A stretch of DNA of 62,970 nucleotides from Gammaproteobacteria bacterium. Its GTDB lineage: Bacteria > Pseudomonadota > Gammaproteobacteria > Chromatiales > Chromatiaceae. The stretch is taken from positions 1-62,970 of the forward strand of contig SACH01000007.1 in the NCBI GenBank assembly GCA_009928645.1, written 5' to 3'. Positions 9,004 through 18,539 of this stretch are shown piece by piece. The notes below the pieces were generated by a model. That model saw nothing but the letters and a program-made list of their open reading frames with translations. It did not search any database and was not told the origin of the DNA. The position numbers and the translations under genes are program-made. Numbering within the stretch: the first letter of the stretch is position 1; each line of letters begins with the position of its first letter.

Positions 9004-10338
9004 ATGTCGGACATCACCCCGCAACGTATCGTCGCCGAGCTCGATAAGCACATCGTCGGTCAGGAGGAGGCCAAGCGCGCCGTGGCCGTGGCCCTGCGCA
9101 ACCGCTGGCGCCGCGCCCAGATCCCCGAGCCCATGCGCTCCGAGATCACGCCCAAGAATATCCTCATGATCGGCCCCACCGGCGTGGGCAAGACCGAGAT
9201 CGCCCGCCGGCTGGCCAAGCTCGCCGATGCCCCCTTTATCAAGGTCGAGGCCACCAAGTTCACCGAGGTCGGTTACGTAGGGCGGGACGTGGAGTCCATC
9301 GTCCGTGACCTGGCCGACACCGCCGTCAAGATGGCGCGCCAGCGGGCGATGGAGGGTCTGCGCGACCAGGCCCAGGCCGCCGCCGAGGAGCGGGTGCTGG
9401 ATGCCCTGTTGCCCCCGCCCGCCAACTTCGAGGAGGACAGCCGCGGCGCCGGGGCCTCCAACGCCACCCGGGAGAAGTTCCGCGACAAGCTGCGCCGGGG
9501 GGAACTGGATGAGCGCGAGGTGGAGATCCAGGTCAGCGCCTCGCCCATCGGCGTCGAGATCATGGCCCCGCCGGGCATGGAGGACATGACCAGCCAGCTC
9601 CAGAGCCTGTTCCAGAACCTGGGCCGGGACCGCACCAAGCGCCGCAAGCTGAAAGTGGCGGACGCCATGAAGCTGCTGCGCGACGAGGAGGCGGCCAAGC
9701 GCGTCAACGAGGAGGAATTGAAGTTGCGCGCCCTGGAGGGGGTGGAGCAGCACGGCATCGTCTTTCTCGACGAGATCGACAAGGTCTGTCGCCGCTCGGA
9801 CCACACCAGCGGCGCCGACGTCTCCCGGGAAGGCGTCCAGCGCGACCTGCTGCCCCTGGTCGAGGGCTGCGCCATCTCCACCAAGCACGGAGTGGTGCGC
9901 ACCGACCATATCCTGTTCATCGCCTCCGGGGCCTTCCATCTCGCCAAGCCCTCGGACCTGATCCCCGAACTCCAAGGCCGCCTGCCGATCCGGGTGGAGC
10001 TCAAGGCCCTGAGCACCGAGGACTTCATGCGCATCCTCACCGAGCCCGACGACTCGCTGACGGAGCAGTACAAGGCCCTGCTGGCCACCGAGGGGGTCAA
10101 CATCGAGTTCACCGCGGACGGCATCCGCCGCATCGCCGAGGTCGCCTGGCAGGTCAACGAACGCACCGAGAATATCGGCGCCCGCCGCCTGCATACGGTG
10201 CTGGAGCGGCTGCTGGAGGACGTCTCCTTCAACGCCGCGGAGATGGATCGGGTGACGGTCACCATTGACGCGGCCTATGTCGACCGCAATCTTTCAGAAC
10301 TCGCCGCCAACGAGGACCTGTCGCGTTACATCCTGTGA
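9004..10338 (+). CDS. hslU: HslUV protease ATPase subunit HslU (ClpY)
   Basis: AAA+ unfoldase that feeds substrates to HslV. 444 residues, the normal length. Walker A GPTGVGKT at 57-64, the pore-loop signature [17 protein letters not shown], an intermediate I-domain, Walker [11 protein letters not shown], the sensor/arginine region [18 protein letters not shown], and the C-terminal tail SRYIL that docks into HslV. Co-transcription with hslV is indicated by the 35-bp gap. Confidence 0.97.
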   Translation: MSDITPQRIVAELDKHIVGQEEAKRAVAVALRNRWRRAQIPEPMRSEITPKNILMIGPTGVGKTEIARRLAKLADAPFIKVEATKFTEVGYVGRDVESIVRDLADTAVKMARQRAMEGLRDQAQAAAEERVLDALLPPPANFEEDSRGAGASNATREKFRDKLRRGELDEREVEIQVSASPIGVEIMAPPGMEDMTSQLQSLFQNLGRDRTKRRKLKVADAMKLLRDEEAAKRVNEEELKLRALEGVEQHGIVFLDEIDKVCRRSDHTSGADVSREGVQRDLLPLVEGCAISTKHGVVRTDHILFIASGAFHLAKPSDLIPELQGRLPIRVELKALSTEDFMRILTEPDDSLTEQYKALLATEGVNIEFTADGIRRIAEVAWQVNERTENIGARRLHTVLERLLEDVSFNAAEMDRVTVTIDAAYVDRNLSELAANEDLSRYIL

Positions 10339-10417
10339 GGCGAAGGGGCTCGCGAATGCCCTGAGGCGAATGGGCTCGGGACAGGTAGTGATATCGCCCA
10401 GCCACTGGCGGCCTCGC

Positions 10418-10517
10418 GGATCGGGTAACCTCTGGCGGGGGACGCCGTAAATACGTCCCTGTAGGCTTGGCAACCGCCTCCCTGCGGTTGACACCCCCGC
10501 CAGACGCCACCCGATCC
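10418..10517 (-). repeat. Dispersed palindromic element, copy 1
   Basis: 100-bp element bounded by GGATCGGGT...CTGGCGGGGG and its inverted counterpart CCCCCGCCAG...ACCCGATCC. Its reverse complement aligns along the length of a second copy at 27726-27811, including the core CAAGCC...CAGGGACGT and the right end CACCCGATCC. No transposase is present, so it is best described as a REP/MITE-like extragenic repeat. It lies in the 284-bp gap between hslU and the DUF971 gene. Confidence 0.7.
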
Positions 10518-10622
10518 TCCTTGGTTCCTTGGCCTTACCGAAACCAACATCTTCAGGCTGGTCAGCGGGGGGTGAACCTACCCCCTCATGCAGACCCCCT
10601 CATGCCCCCCAGAGGTAACCCC

Positions 10623-10982
10623 ATGCCCACCCCCACCGAGATCAACTTCCACCGCCAGTCCAAGGTGCTCGAACTGACCTTTGACGACGGCGCCCACTTC
10701 ACCCTGCCCTGCGAGTTTCTGCGGGTCTATTCCCCCTCCGCCGAGGTCCAGGGCCATGGTCCCGGCCAGCGGGTGCTCCAGGTTGGCAAGGAGGAGGTCA
10801 ACATCGACCGCATTGAGCCCGTCGGCAACTACGCCGTCTGCCTGCACTTCGACGACGAGCACAATACCGGCATCTATTCCTGGGATTACCTCTACCGTCT
10901 GGGTGAGCACCAGGAAGGCCTGTGGCAGGACTATCTGGAGGAACTGGACAAGGCCGGACATAAGCGCCGCAAGCCTTCCTGA
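10623..10982 (+). CDS. DUF971 (GBBH-like N-terminal domain) protein
   Basis: 119-residue protein consisting of the DUF971 domain, a zinc-type fold first seen at the N-terminus of gamma-butyrobetaine hydroxylase. Family blocks: VLELTFDDGAHFTLPCEFLR, SPSAEVQGHG, and HFDDEHNTGIYSWDYLYRLG. Its molecular role is unsettled; links to iron-sulfur protein assembly have been proposed for the family. The start at MPTPTEINFHRQSK has GAGGT upstream. The neighbourhood next to hslVU is common in proteobacteria. Confidence 0.88.
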   Translation: MPTPTEINFHRQSKVLELTFDDGAHFTLPCEFLRVYSPSAEVQGHGPGQRVLQVGKEEVNIDRIEPVGNYAVCLHFDDEHNTGIYSWDYLYRLGEHQEGLWQDYLEELDKAGHKRRKPS

Positions 10983-11032
10983 ACCGGCCCGGGGTGGCAT
11001 GGCTTGCCTCGGGCGAGTCAGGACCGGATACT

Positions 11033-11602
11033 ATGCCCATGCCATACGCCTCCACCTTCGCCAATCACTTCCTCATTGCCATGCCCGGGCTGCGGGATCC
11101 CAATTTCTCGCGCACCGTGACCTATCTCTGCGAGCACACGGAGCAGGGGGCCATGGGGATCGTCATCAATCGTCCTCTGGAGATCCGCCTCGGTGAGATC
11201 CTGGAGCAACTGGACATCGAGGTGACGGACCCGGGCGTCGTCGATACCCCCGTCTATCTCGGCGGTCCGGTGCAGACCGACCGCGGCTTTGTCTTGCATT
11301 CCGAGGGGGAGACCTACGACTCGACCCTCAGCGTCGCCCCCAATATCTGCGTTACTACCTCCCGGGACATCCTGGAGGCCATTGGCGTTGGCAAGGGCCC
11401 GGCCTGGCGGCTCATCGCCCTGGGTTACGCCGGCTGGGGCGGCGGCCAACTGGAGCAGGAGATGGGCACCAACGCCTGGTTGAGCGGTCCAGCGGATAAC
11501 GACATCATCTTCCGTCTGCCCGCTGGCCGGCGCTGGCAGGCAGCGGCCTCCCTGCTGGGGGTGGATCTCAATCTGATGAGCGCCGAGGTCGGCCACGCCT
11601 GA
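11033..11602 (+). CDS. yqgE: YqgE/AlgH family protein
   Basis: UPF0301 protein of about 189 residues with the hallmark N-terminus ANHFLIAMPGLRDPNFSRTV, YLCEHTEQGAMGIVINRPL, the YLGGPVQTDRGFVLH block, and LGYAGWGGGQLEQEM. Its function is not settled; AlgH has been linked to alginate regulation in Pseudomonas. It abuts ruvX directly (stop and ATG adjacent), the usual yqgE-ruvX arrangement. A GTG at 10994 would add 13 residues not seen in the family. Confidence 0.92.
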   Translation: MPMPYASTFANHFLIAMPGLRDPNFSRTVTYLCEHTEQGAMGIVINRPLEIRLGEILEQLDIEVTDPGVVDTPVYLGGPVQTDRGFVLHSEGETYDSTLSVAPNICVTTSRDILEAIGVGKGPAWRLIALGYAGWGGGQLEQEMGTNAWLSGPADNDIIFRLPAGRRWQAAASLLGVDLNLMSAEVGHA

Positions 11603-12010
11603 ATGGCTGGCGGGACCCTGATCGGTTTCGACTTCGGGCCGCGCAAGATTGGCGTGGCCATCGGTCAGAGTATCACCGCCACCGCAGCCCCCCTGACCAC
11701 CCTGCGCAGCCACGACGACCGCCCCGACTGGCAGCGTATCGAGGCCCTGATCCGCGAATGGCAGCCGGAGGCCGCCGTGGTCGGCCTGCCCTATAACATG
11801 GACGACACCGAGACGGCCATCGCCCCCCTGGCGCGGCGCTTCGCCCGCCAGATCCAGGGCCGTTTCGGCCTCCCGGTCCACCTGGTGGACGAGCGCCTGA
11901 CGACTCTCGAGGCCCGCCAGATCCTGGGGCGCAAGGCGACCTCCCGTGAGGTGGTCGACGCCATGGCGGCCAAACTTCTGCTGGAGACCTGGTTGAGTGA
12001 GCGACACTGA
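11603..12010 (+). CDS. ruvX: Putative Holliday junction resolvase / pre-16S rRNA nuclease
   Basis: YqgF/RuvX RNase-H-fold nuclease, 135 residues. Catalytic acidic residues are visible in [14 protein letters not shown] (first Asp), [11 protein letters not shown], and [12 protein letters not shown], with the last one in [16 protein letters not shown]. In E. coli the family member matures the 5' end of 16S rRNA. It starts immediately after yqgE and overlaps pyrR by 14 bp, so it is translationally coupled in this operon. Confidence 0.93.
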   Translation: MAGGTLIGFDFGPRKIGVAIGQSITATAAPLTTLRSHDDRPDWQRIEALIREWQPEAAVVGLPYNMDDTETAIAPLARRFARQIQGRFGLPVHLVDERLTTLEARQILGRKATSREVVDAMAAKLLLETWLSERH

Positions 12011-12542
12011 AGTCTACGCCTCCGCCGCGGACCTGGAGGCCGTCATCGCCCGCATGGGCGTTGTCCTGCAGGACAAGCTGACGCAGCGCGGCATCATCGA
12101 TCCCCTCATGGTCGGCATCCACACTGGCGGTGTCTGGGTGGCGGAGCGCCTGCATCGTATCCTGATGCTCGACGAGCCGCTGGGGGTGCTGGACATCTCC
12201 TTCTACCGCGATGATTTCAGCCGGATCGGCCTCCATCCTCAGGTACGCCCTTCCCATTTGCCGGTGGAGCTGGACGACCGCCACATCATACTAGTGGATG
12301 ACGTCCTTCAGACGGGCCGTACCATCCGCGCCGCCCTCAACAGCCTCTTTGACTATGGCCGCCCGGCCTCGGTAATGCTGGCGGTGCTGGTCCGCCGCGG
12401 GTGGCGGGAACTGCCCATCGCCGCCGATGTGACCGGCCTGGACCTCAAGCAGGAACTGGACCGGGATGGCAATCTGCAAGTCAAGCTGACCGGTCCCGAG
12501 CCCTTGGCTCTGGTCCTGGGGCGTCGCGCCCCGGCGCTCTGA
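11997..12542 (+). CDS. pyrR: PyrR bifunctional regulator / uracil phosphoribosyltransferase
   Basis: 181 residues with the PRPP loop [18 protein letters not shown] and the PyrR signature [23 protein letters not shown] start inside the end of ruvX. In Bacillus PyrR attenuates pyr transcription by binding RNA. In gammaproteobacteria the gene is conserved beside pyrB-pyrC' but its regulatory role is less clear. The 274-bp leader between pyrR and pyrB contains competing inverted repeats, which leaves attenuation possible here. Confidence 0.93.
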   Translation: MSDTEVYASAADLEAVIARMGVVLQDKLTQRGIIDPLMVGIHTGGVWVAERLHRILMLDEPLGVLDISFYRDDFSRIGLHPQVRPSHLPVELDDRHIILVDDVLQTGRTIRAALNSLFDYGRPASVMLAVLVRRGWRELPIAADVTGLDLKQELDRDGNLQVKLTGPEPLALVLGRRAPAL

Positions 12543-12707
12543 GTACGTCAGGCCGCGGTCGGCCGGGCGCGCCACGCCGGTTTGTCATGCCCAGGCCCGC
12601 GGAGCGCTCCGCCTAGCCATCCCCGAGCCCGAGGGTGCCGGCCGCCGGGCGCGCCGGCAAGGGTGGCGCTGATCCTGGCGGCCACAAAGCGCCGTGGAAA
12701 TCATCCA

Positions 12708-12782
12708 ACTTTCATGAGTGGACTCGCCACGCCCAGAGGATGAAAGTAATCGTCGGCCTTTTTCAAGCTAAGCTTATCCTCT
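12708..12782 (+). promoter_or_regulatory. Competing inverted repeats in the pyrB leader
   Basis: Arm ACTTTCAT (12708) pairs with ATGAAAGT (12740); arm AGAGGAT (12735) pairs with ATCCTCT (12776). The second and third arms share two bases, so the two stems exclude each other. An AAGCTAAGCTT near-palindrome lies inside the second loop. This is the layout of an attenuator or antiterminator switch ahead of pyrB, but the second stem is not followed by a T-run. The function is inferred. Confidence 0.4.
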
Positions 12783-12816
12783 GACAACTTCCAGCCGTAT
12801 TCCGCCGTCACCCGCT

Positions 12817-13803
12817 ATGCCACCCCCGAACATCCAGCTCGACGCTCAGGGCCACCTCAAGCACTTCCTCACCCTGGAGGGGTTGAGCCGGGAACTCCTG
12901 ATCAAGATCCTCGACAAGACCGAGGGCTTTCTGGGCGTCGCCCGCCAGGCGGTGAAGAAGGTGCCCCTGTGCCGGGGCAAGACGGTCGCCAACCTCTTCT
13001 TCGAGACCAGCACCCGCACCCGCACCACCTTCGAATTGGCGGCCAAACGGCTGTCGGCGGACGTGCTGACCCTCAACATCGCCGCCTCCTCCACGTCCAA
13101 GGGCGAGACCCTGCTCGACACCCTGCGCAACCTGGAGGCCATGCACGTCGACATGTTCGTGGTGCGCCATGCCGAGAGCGGGGCGGCCCACTTTATCGCC
13201 CAGCACGTCGCCCCTGGGGTCAGCGTCATCAACGCCGGGGACGGTCGCCATTCCCACCCGACCCAGGGCATGCTGGACATGTTCACCATCCGTCGGCACA
13301 AGGGGGATTTTGGCCAGCTCACTGTGGCTATCGTCGGCGACATCTTGCACTCGCGGGTGGCGCGTTCCCAGCTCGCGGCCCTCAGGACCCTGGGCGCCGG
13401 CGAGGTGCGCATCATCGCCCCGCGCACTCTGCTGCCGGCCGAGCCCGAATCCCTGGGGGCGCGGGTCTTCCATGACCTGCGCGAGGGGGTGCGCGACGCC
13501 GACGTAGTCATCATGCTGCGCCTCCAGCGCGAGCGCATGCGCGGCGCCATGCTGCCCAGCGAGCACGAATACTTCCAGCTCTTCGGTCTCACCGAGGAGC
13601 GTCTGGCCACCGCCAAGCCGGATGCCATCGTCATGCACCCCGGCCCCATCAACCGCGGGGTGGAGATGGACTCCCAGGTCGCCGATGGCCCCCGTTCGGT
13701 GATCCTGGAACAGGTCAGCAACGGCATCGCCGTGCGCATGGCGGTCATGGCCCTGTGCATTGGTACCCAAAACCGACTCGCGCAGGCCGACAACCATGAC
13801 TGA
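12817..13803 (+). CDS. pyrB: Aspartate carbamoyltransferase catalytic subunit
   Basis: First committed step of UMP synthesis: carbamoyl phosphate plus aspartate. 328 residues with the carbamoyl-phosphate loop [15 protein letters not shown] (STRTRT at 65-70), the second active-site loop [28 protein letters not shown] and [12 protein letters not shown]. No pyrI is present. The downstream pyrC' overlaps the end by eight bases, as expected for the class in which inactive PyrC' stabilises the PyrB dodecamer. Confidence 0.96.
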   Translation: MPPPNIQLDAQGHLKHFLTLEGLSRELLIKILDKTEGFLGVARQAVKKVPLCRGKTVANLFFETSTRTRTTFELAAKRLSADVLTLNIAASSTSKGETLLDTLRNLEAMHVDMFVVRHAESGAAHFIAQHVAPGVSVINAGDGRHSHPTQGMLDMFTIRRHKGDFGQLTVAIVGDILHSRVARSQLAALRTLGAGEVRIIAPRTLLPAEPESLGARVFHDLREGVRDADVVIMLRLQRERMRGAMLPSEHEYFQLFGLTEERLATAKPDAIVMHPGPINRGVEMDSQVADGPRSVILEQVSNGIAVRMAVMALCIGTQNRLAQADNHD

Positions 13804-15262
13804 AGCCACTCCCAGCACCACCGCCGGTAAGGCCACCAGTAACGCCGCCGGCACTGCCCCTAGCACTGCCACCGTCTTTACCGCCGGCATCCCCCTCGGC
13901 GACACCCCCGGACTGGCCCCCGCCTTCGCCCTCGGCTACACGTCGGGCGTCGCTCCGGGTATCGGCCCCGGCGCGGTGGCCGGTCGCGTCAGCATCCGCC
14001 ACGGGCGGCTCATCGACCCCGCCAACGGTATCGACGACCGCCTTGACCTGCACCTCGCCGATGGCAAGGTCCTGGCGGTGGGCGAGGCGCCGGCGGGCTT
14101 TGCGCCAGACCGGGTCCTGGACGCCACCGGCCAGGTGGTCTGCCCGGGCCTTATCGACCTCTGCGCCCGGCTGCGGGAACCCGGCCAGGAGCACAAGGGC
14201 ACCATCGCCAGTGAGACCGCGGCCGCCGCGGCCGGGGGCATCACCAGCCTGTGCTGCCCGCCGGATACCACACCCATCATCGACACCCCGGCGGTGGCCC
14301 AGCTCATCACCCGCACCGCGGCGATGGCGGGCAAGGCGCGGGTAGTCCCCGCCGGTGCCCTCACCCATGGCCTGGCGGGCGAGCAGCTCAGCGAGATGGC
14401 CACCCTGCGACTGGCCGGCTGCGCCGTCATGTGCCAGGCCGAGCGTCCCATCATCAACACCCAGGTGCTGCGGCGAGCCATGGAGTACGCCGCCACCTTC
14501 GGCCTGACCGTCATCATGCGCCCGGAGAACCCCTTCCTGCGCGATAACGGCTGTGCCCATGAGGGGCGGATCAGCGCCCGCCTGGGCCTGCCCGGTATCC
14601 CGGAGGCGGCGGAGACGGTGGCCCTGGCCCGGGATCTGGAGGTGGCCAAGCAGACCGGCGCTCGGGTCCATTTTCGTTCCCTGTCCTGCGCCCGCTCCCT
14701 GGAGAAACTGGCCGCGGCCCAGGCGCGGGGTATTGCCGTCAGCGCTGACGTCAGCGCCCACCAACTCATCCTCACCGAGGATGACCTGGAGGGCTTCAAC
14801 AGCCAGTGTCACCTGAACCCGCCCCTGCGCACCACCGCCGATCGCGACGCCCTGCGCGCGGCGGTGCGCAGCGGCCTGGTGGCGGCGGTCTGTTCCGATC
14901 ACCAGCCCCACGAGCCGGACGCCAAGCTGGCGCCCTTCCCCAGCACCGCCCCCGGCATGGCGGCCCTGGAGACCCTGCTGCCGCTGCTGTTGCGTCTGGT
15001 CGCCGCGGGCGTCCTGGACCTGCCCACCGCCATCGCCCGTCTCACCAGCGGCCCCGCCGCCATTCTGGGTCTGCCCCTGGGCAATCTGGCCCCGGGGCGG
15101 GCGGCGGATGTGATCGTCTTCGATCCAGAAGCCAAATGGCGGGTCGGTCCCAAGACCTGGCTGAGCCAGGGGCGTAACACCCCCTTCTGGGGCGAGCGGC
15201 TCAAAGGGCGGGTGACCTGGACCCTGCTGGGAGGCCAGGTCGTCCATGAGTGCGAGCGCTGA
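13796..15262 (+). CDS. pyrC': Dihydroorotase-like PyrC' (probably inactive)
   Basis: 488 residues of the cyclic amidohydrolase fold. The metal-binding HxH of true dihydroorotases (normally in the xxxHxHLREPG block) is replaced by C-A-R at 123-125 ([15 protein letters not shown]), while the rest of the block is kept. This is the signature of PyrC', the non-catalytic partner of PyrB known from Pseudomonas. A Thr/Ala/Gly-rich extension of about 60 residues precedes the fold and is not typical. A separate active dihydroorotase is expected elsewhere in the genome. Confidence 0.88.
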   Translation: MTEATPSTTAGKATSNAAGTAPSTATVFTAGIPLGDTPGLAPAFALGYTSGVAPGIGPGAVAGRVSIRHGRLIDPANGIDDRLDLHLADGKVLAVGEAPAGFAPDRVLDATGQVVCPGLIDLCARLREPGQEHKGTIASETAAAAAGGITSLCCPPDTTPIIDTPAVAQLITRTAAMAGKARVVPAGALTHGLAGEQLSEMATLRLAGCAVMCQAERPIINTQVLRRAMEYAATFGLTVIMRPENPFLRDNGCAHEGRISARLGLPGIPEAAETVALARDLEVAKQTGARVHFRSLSCARSLEKLAAAQARGIAVSADVSAHQLILTEDDLEGFNSQCHLNPPLRTTADRDALRAAVRSGLVAAVCSDHQPHEPDAKLAPFPSTAPGMAALETLLPLLLRLVAAGVLDLPTAIARLTSGPAAILGLPLGNLAPGRAADVIVFDPEAKWRVGPKTWLSQGRNTPFWGERLKGRVTWTLLGGQVVHECER

Positions 15263-15350
15263 AGGCGCTTTCGTCGCGGCCATACCCATTGCACCTCAGT
15301 TTTCGGTCGGGAAAGGTTCAACACTCATTGACCCTGTTCCCCTGGCTACC

Positions 15351-15388
15351 TCCCTTTCCCCAATCCCTCTCCCGCGCAGGGGAGGGGC
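15351..15388. repeat. C/G-rich hairpin repeat, copy 1
   Basis: CTTTCCCCAATCCCTCTCCC, short loop, GGGGAGGGG. Similar short hairpins occur at 18858 and 42331. All lie between genes or at a gene end, in the 216-bp gap here between pyrC' and the pyrK-like gene. Extragenic palindromes of this type are common in proteobacteria. Confidence 0.55.
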
Positions 15389-15478
15389 GAAAGCGTGCCA
15401 GTTGTTGTTGAACGGTTCCTGCGAAGGCGGGAAAGCCAAACATTGATTTGAGATAGGCGTAGATCGTCCGAGTCCCTC

Positions 15479-16351
15479 ATGAGTGATCCATCCCACCGCG
15501 ATACCCTCTTCGTCGAGGAGACCGAGGTCCTGAGCCACGAGGCCTTTGCCGGCGACCAGTACCTGTTGCGCCTCTGGTCCCCAGAGTGCGCCCGGCACGC
15601 CCAGCCTGGCCAGTTCGTCCACCTCACCTGCGACCTTGCGCTGCCCTTGCGCCGGCCCCTCTCCCTGATGCGGGTCAACCCGCGGGAGAGCTGGATCGAG
15701 ATCCTCTACAAGGCAGTGGGGGAGGGGACCCGCCTCCTGGCCCGGCGCAAGCCTGGCGACCGGATCAGCTCCATCGGCCCCATCGGCAACCCCTTCCAGG
15801 TCCACGCCGACCGGCCCCGGCCCCTGCTCATCGGCGGCGGGGTGGGCATGCCCCCCATGGTCTTTCTCGCCGATAGCCTGCGCGGGACGCCAAGCTGCAA
15901 GCCCTTCGTCATCCTCGGCTCCGAGGTGCCCTTTCCCTTCCCTGCCCAGCCCAGCCAGTTCCTGGTTCCGGGCCTGCCGCCGGGGGTCATCGCCGCCATG
16001 CCCTTGCTGGACGACTGGGGGATTCCCAGCCGTCTCGCTAGCCTCCAGGGCTATCCTGGCTGCTTCCCGGGCTACGTCACCGACCTGGCCCGGGCCTGGC
16101 TCCAGGGCCTGGACGAAAAGATGTTAGCGGAGGTCGAGGTCTTCGCTTGCGGTCCCCACCCCATGCTGGCGGCGGTGGCCGCTCTGGCCCGGGACTTCGA
16201 CCTGCCCTGTCAGGTCTCCCTGGAGGAGTTCATGGCCTGCGGCGTCGGCGGTTGCGCCGGCTGCGTGGTCGAGGTCAGGACGCCCGCGGGGCCGGCCATG
16301 AAGCGCGTCTGCGTCGATGGCCCCGTGTTCGACGCCCGGACGGTGTTCTGA
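15479..16351 (+). CDS. Dihydroorotate dehydrogenase electron-transfer subunit-like protein (PyrK family)
   Basis: 290-residue flavin/iron-sulfur reductase. Ferredoxin-reductase FAD domain (RRPLSLMRV; GEGTRLLARRKPGD), NAD-binding half (LLIGGGVGMPPMVFLAD; FACGPHPMLAAVA), and a C-terminal 2Fe-2S binding cluster with Cys in ACGVGGCAGCVVEV and a later VCVDG. PyrK normally passes electrons from PyrD to NAD. No pyrD is adjacent, so the partner is unknown; the position after pyrB-pyrC' supports a pyrimidine role. Start ATG lies in TCCCTCATGAGTG. Confidence 0.8.
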   Translation: MSDPSHRDTLFVEETEVLSHEAFAGDQYLLRLWSPECARHAQPGQFVHLTCDLALPLRRPLSLMRVNPRESWIEILYKAVGEGTRLLARRKPGDRISSIGPIGNPFQVHADRPRPLLIGGGVGMPPMVFLADSLRGTPSCKPFVILGSEVPFPFPAQPSQFLVPGLPPGVIAAMPLLDDWGIPSRLASLQGYPGCFPGYVTDLARAWLQGLDEKMLAEVEVFACGPHPMLAAVAALARDFDLPCQVSLEEFMACGVGGCAGCVVEVRTPAGPAMKRVCVDGPVFDARTVF

Positions 16352-16404
16352 TCCACCTGACGACCACACAGGGCAGCCTTCTGAACTTCCGCGGTCGGCG
16401 TCCG

Positions 16405-17376
16405 CTACTGGCGCACCCGGACGCCGCGCTCCGCATCCCACTGAAGGCGCTTGTCGCTTTTGGGTAGCGGCGCCTCCAGTACCTGTCCCACGGCGACCCC
16501 GTACGGCCAATCCGCTGGGCACAGGGCCAGGTAGCGCGCCAGGCCTCCCAGACCGCCCTGGAATTTGGGATAGCCGATGGTCACCAGGCAGCCCGTCTCC
16601 GCGACAAGGTCCAGGTGGGCGACGCCTTCCGCCTGGGCGTAACCGTTGTGCATCAGCCAGGACTCCCCTTCCAGGGTTGGGGTGGTATCGGTGTCGAGGG
16701 GCTCGTGGCCATGGAAAAGGATCTGACGTTGCAGGTGCAGGAACTGCAAGGCGGCGAGCGACACCCCGGGGAAGACCGCGCGGGTGGCGAGGGCAGGGTC
16801 CGGCCAGTCCCTGGACCAGTCCGAGCGCACCATGACCACCGAGCCAGCGGGAATCCGGCCGTGTCTGGCCTCCCACCGCGCGATGTCCGCCACCTGCAGG
16901 TGGTAGCCCGGGTCCTTGGCGACCTGAGCGACGATGGAGATGACCACCAGCGGCCGCACTGCGTAAGTTGGCGGCAACTCGTCGATGGCGGGATATTCCG
17001 GCGCCCAGTGCGCCGGTGGATCGAGCTGGGTGCCGAACTGGTCCGAGCTCAGCAGATAGCGTGTCGCCTCGAAACCGTCCTGCTGGTATTGGTACGGCTT
17101 GCTCGTTGCGGGATTGATGGTAGGCCCGAACTGGGCCGGACCGAACCCCTTCCACACCGGGATGGAGGGCGTCAGGGTATGGGTGAGATCGATGTATTTG
17201 GCGTTCTTCAGGGATTGTTCGTAGACCGACCACAGGCCCGGGGCTGTTGCCACCGAAGATGTTGGGGGGACCTCTGTTGCCGGCCCGGAGTTGGCGTTGG
17301 CAGCTTGGCTGTGGCTGGCCAGCACCAGCGCAAACGTTGCCGTGGCAGTCAGCCTATTCAACCTTATTCTTTTCAC
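16405..17376 (-). CDS. Secreted cyclase-family metal hydrolase (kynurenine-formamidase fold)
   Basis: 323 residues from the GTG that opens a good signal peptide (VKRIRLNRLTATATFALVLASHSQA, cleavage near NANSG). The cyclase fold is shown by YIDLTHTLTPSIPVWKGF and the metal-site block QFGTQLDPPAHW, in which the canonical HxGTHxDxPxH is changed to Q at the second His position, a variant seen in a subfamily. Substrate unknown, periplasmic. An ATG at 17484 would overlap the divergent Fic gene and give a long pre-signal stretch, so I prefer the GTG. Confidence 0.75.
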   Translation of the reverse strand: MKRIRLNRLTATATFALVLASHSQAANANSGPATEVPPTSSVATAPGLWSVYEQSLKNAKYIDLTHTLTPSIPVWKGFGPAQFGPTINPATSKPYQYQQDGFEATRYLLSSDQFGTQLDPPAHWAPEYPAIDELPPTYAVRPLVVISIVAQVAKDPGYHLQVADIARWEARHGRIPAGSVVMVRSDWSRDWPDPALATRAVFPGVSLAALQFLHLQRQILFHGHEPLDTDTTPTLEGESWLMHNGYAQAEGVAHLDLVAETGCLVTIGYPKFQGGLGGLARYLALCPADWPYGVAVGQVLEAPLPKSDKRLQWDAERGVRVRQ

Positions 17377-17482
17377 GAGGTTTCTCAGTCCTGGGCATTC
17401 GCAAGCAAGCCACAAGTAAACAACCGTCGCCAGCGAGTTGAGGTGCTTCAATAATGGGTGTAAATAGGCGTAGTATTGGTTC

Positions 17483-18532
17483 ATGCTGCGAGCCGAAACC
17501 ATCGAGATCACCCAGGAGATCCTCAGTTTCATCTCCAGGATCGACGAGTTCAAGGGCGCCTGGCGTGCTTTGGGAACGCTCGCGCCTGATCGCCTGTCGG
17601 CACTACGGCGTGTGGCCACCATTGAGAGCATCGGCTCCTCGACCCGCATCGAGGGTAGCAAGCTCACCGACCGGGAGGTAGAGCGGCTGCTGACAAACCT
17701 GGAGATCAGGTCTTTCGCCACTCGCGACGAGCAAGAGATTGCCGGTTATGCCGAGCTGATGGATCTGGTGTTCTCATCCTGGCGGGACATCCCCTTGACT
17801 GAGAATCACATCAAGCAACTGCATCAGATCCTGCTGCGCTACAGCGAGAAGGACGACTGGCACCGCGGCCATTACAAGACCAACTCCAACAGCGTCGTCG
17901 CCTTCGACGAGCATGGTCAGCAAATCGGCATCGTGTTCCAGACCGCCACGCCCTACGAAACGCCCCGCTTGATGATGGAGCTCGTCGCATGGGTGAATCA
18001 GGAGCGCGAAACCGCCGGGCTGCATCCGCTACTCGTCATCGCCCTGTGCGTCGTGGTGTTTCTGGAGATCCATCCCTTCCAGGACGGCAACGGCCGACTT
18101 TCCCGCGTTCTGACCACGCTGCTACTCTTGCAGGCCGGCTACGCCTACGTGCCCTACAGCTCCCTGGAGAGCGTGATCGAACAGAACAAGGAAGCCTACT
18201 ATCTGGCGTTGCGACAGACCCAAGGCACGATCCGCACCGCTGCCCCGAATTGGCAGCCATGGCTGATGTTCTTCTTGCGCTCTCTGGCCGAGCAGGTGCG
18301 GCGACTGGAGAAGAAGGTCGAACGGGAGAAGATCCTGCTGGCGGCCATGCCGGAGTTGCAGATCCAGATTGTCGAATTCGCCCGCGAACATGGCCGCGTG
18401 ACTATTGGTCAGGCTATCAAGCTCACTGGGGCCAGCCGCAACACCCTAAAGCAACACTTCCGCACCTTGGTCGAACGAGGCACGCTGAACCCGCACGGCA
18501 GGGGCCGTGGGGTATGGTACGACTTGGGTTGA
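17483..18532 (+). CDS. Fic-family AMPylase with winged-helix C-terminus
   Basis: 349 residues. The Fic core motif HPFQDGNGRLSR (197-208) carries all catalytic and ATP-binding residues. An N-terminal inhibitory helix motif SSTRIEG (52-58) fits (S/T)xxxE(G/N), so the protein is expected to be self-inhibited. The C-terminus resembles a winged-helix domain (VTIGQAIKLTGASRNTLKQHF). Such proteins transfer AMP to target proteins and often regulate their own transcription. No antitoxin partner lies beside it. The gene starts about 100 bp from the divergent cyclase. Confidence 0.9.
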   Translation: MLRAETIEITQEILSFISRIDEFKGAWRALGTLAPDRLSALRRVATIESIGSSTRIEGSKLTDREVERLLTNLEIRSFATRDEQEIAGYAELMDLVFSSWRDIPLTENHIKQLHQILLRYSEKDDWHRGHYKTNSNSVVAFDEHGQQIGIVFQTATPYETPRLMMELVAWVNQERETAGLHPLLVIALCVVVFLEIHPFQDGNGRLSRVLTTLLLLQAGYAYVPYSSLESVIEQNKEAYYLALRQTQGTIRTAAPNWQPWLMFFLRSLAEQVRRLEKKVEREKILLAAMPELQIQIVEFAREHGRVTIGQAIKLTGASRNTLKQHFRTLVERGTLNPHGRGRGVWYDLG

Positions 18533-18539
18533 CGAGCGC

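Noticed and set aside
8980..10194. 404-codon minus-strand ORF
   Set aside because: Antisense shadow of hslU in GC-rich DNA.
13745..15289. 514-codon minus-strand ORF
   Set aside because: Antisense shadow of pyrC'; composition dominated by Gly, Ala, Arg and Gln without a fold signature.
16124..17233. 369-codon minus-strand ORF
   Set aside because: Out-of-frame with the cyclase gene and running into the pyrK-like gene; no motif.
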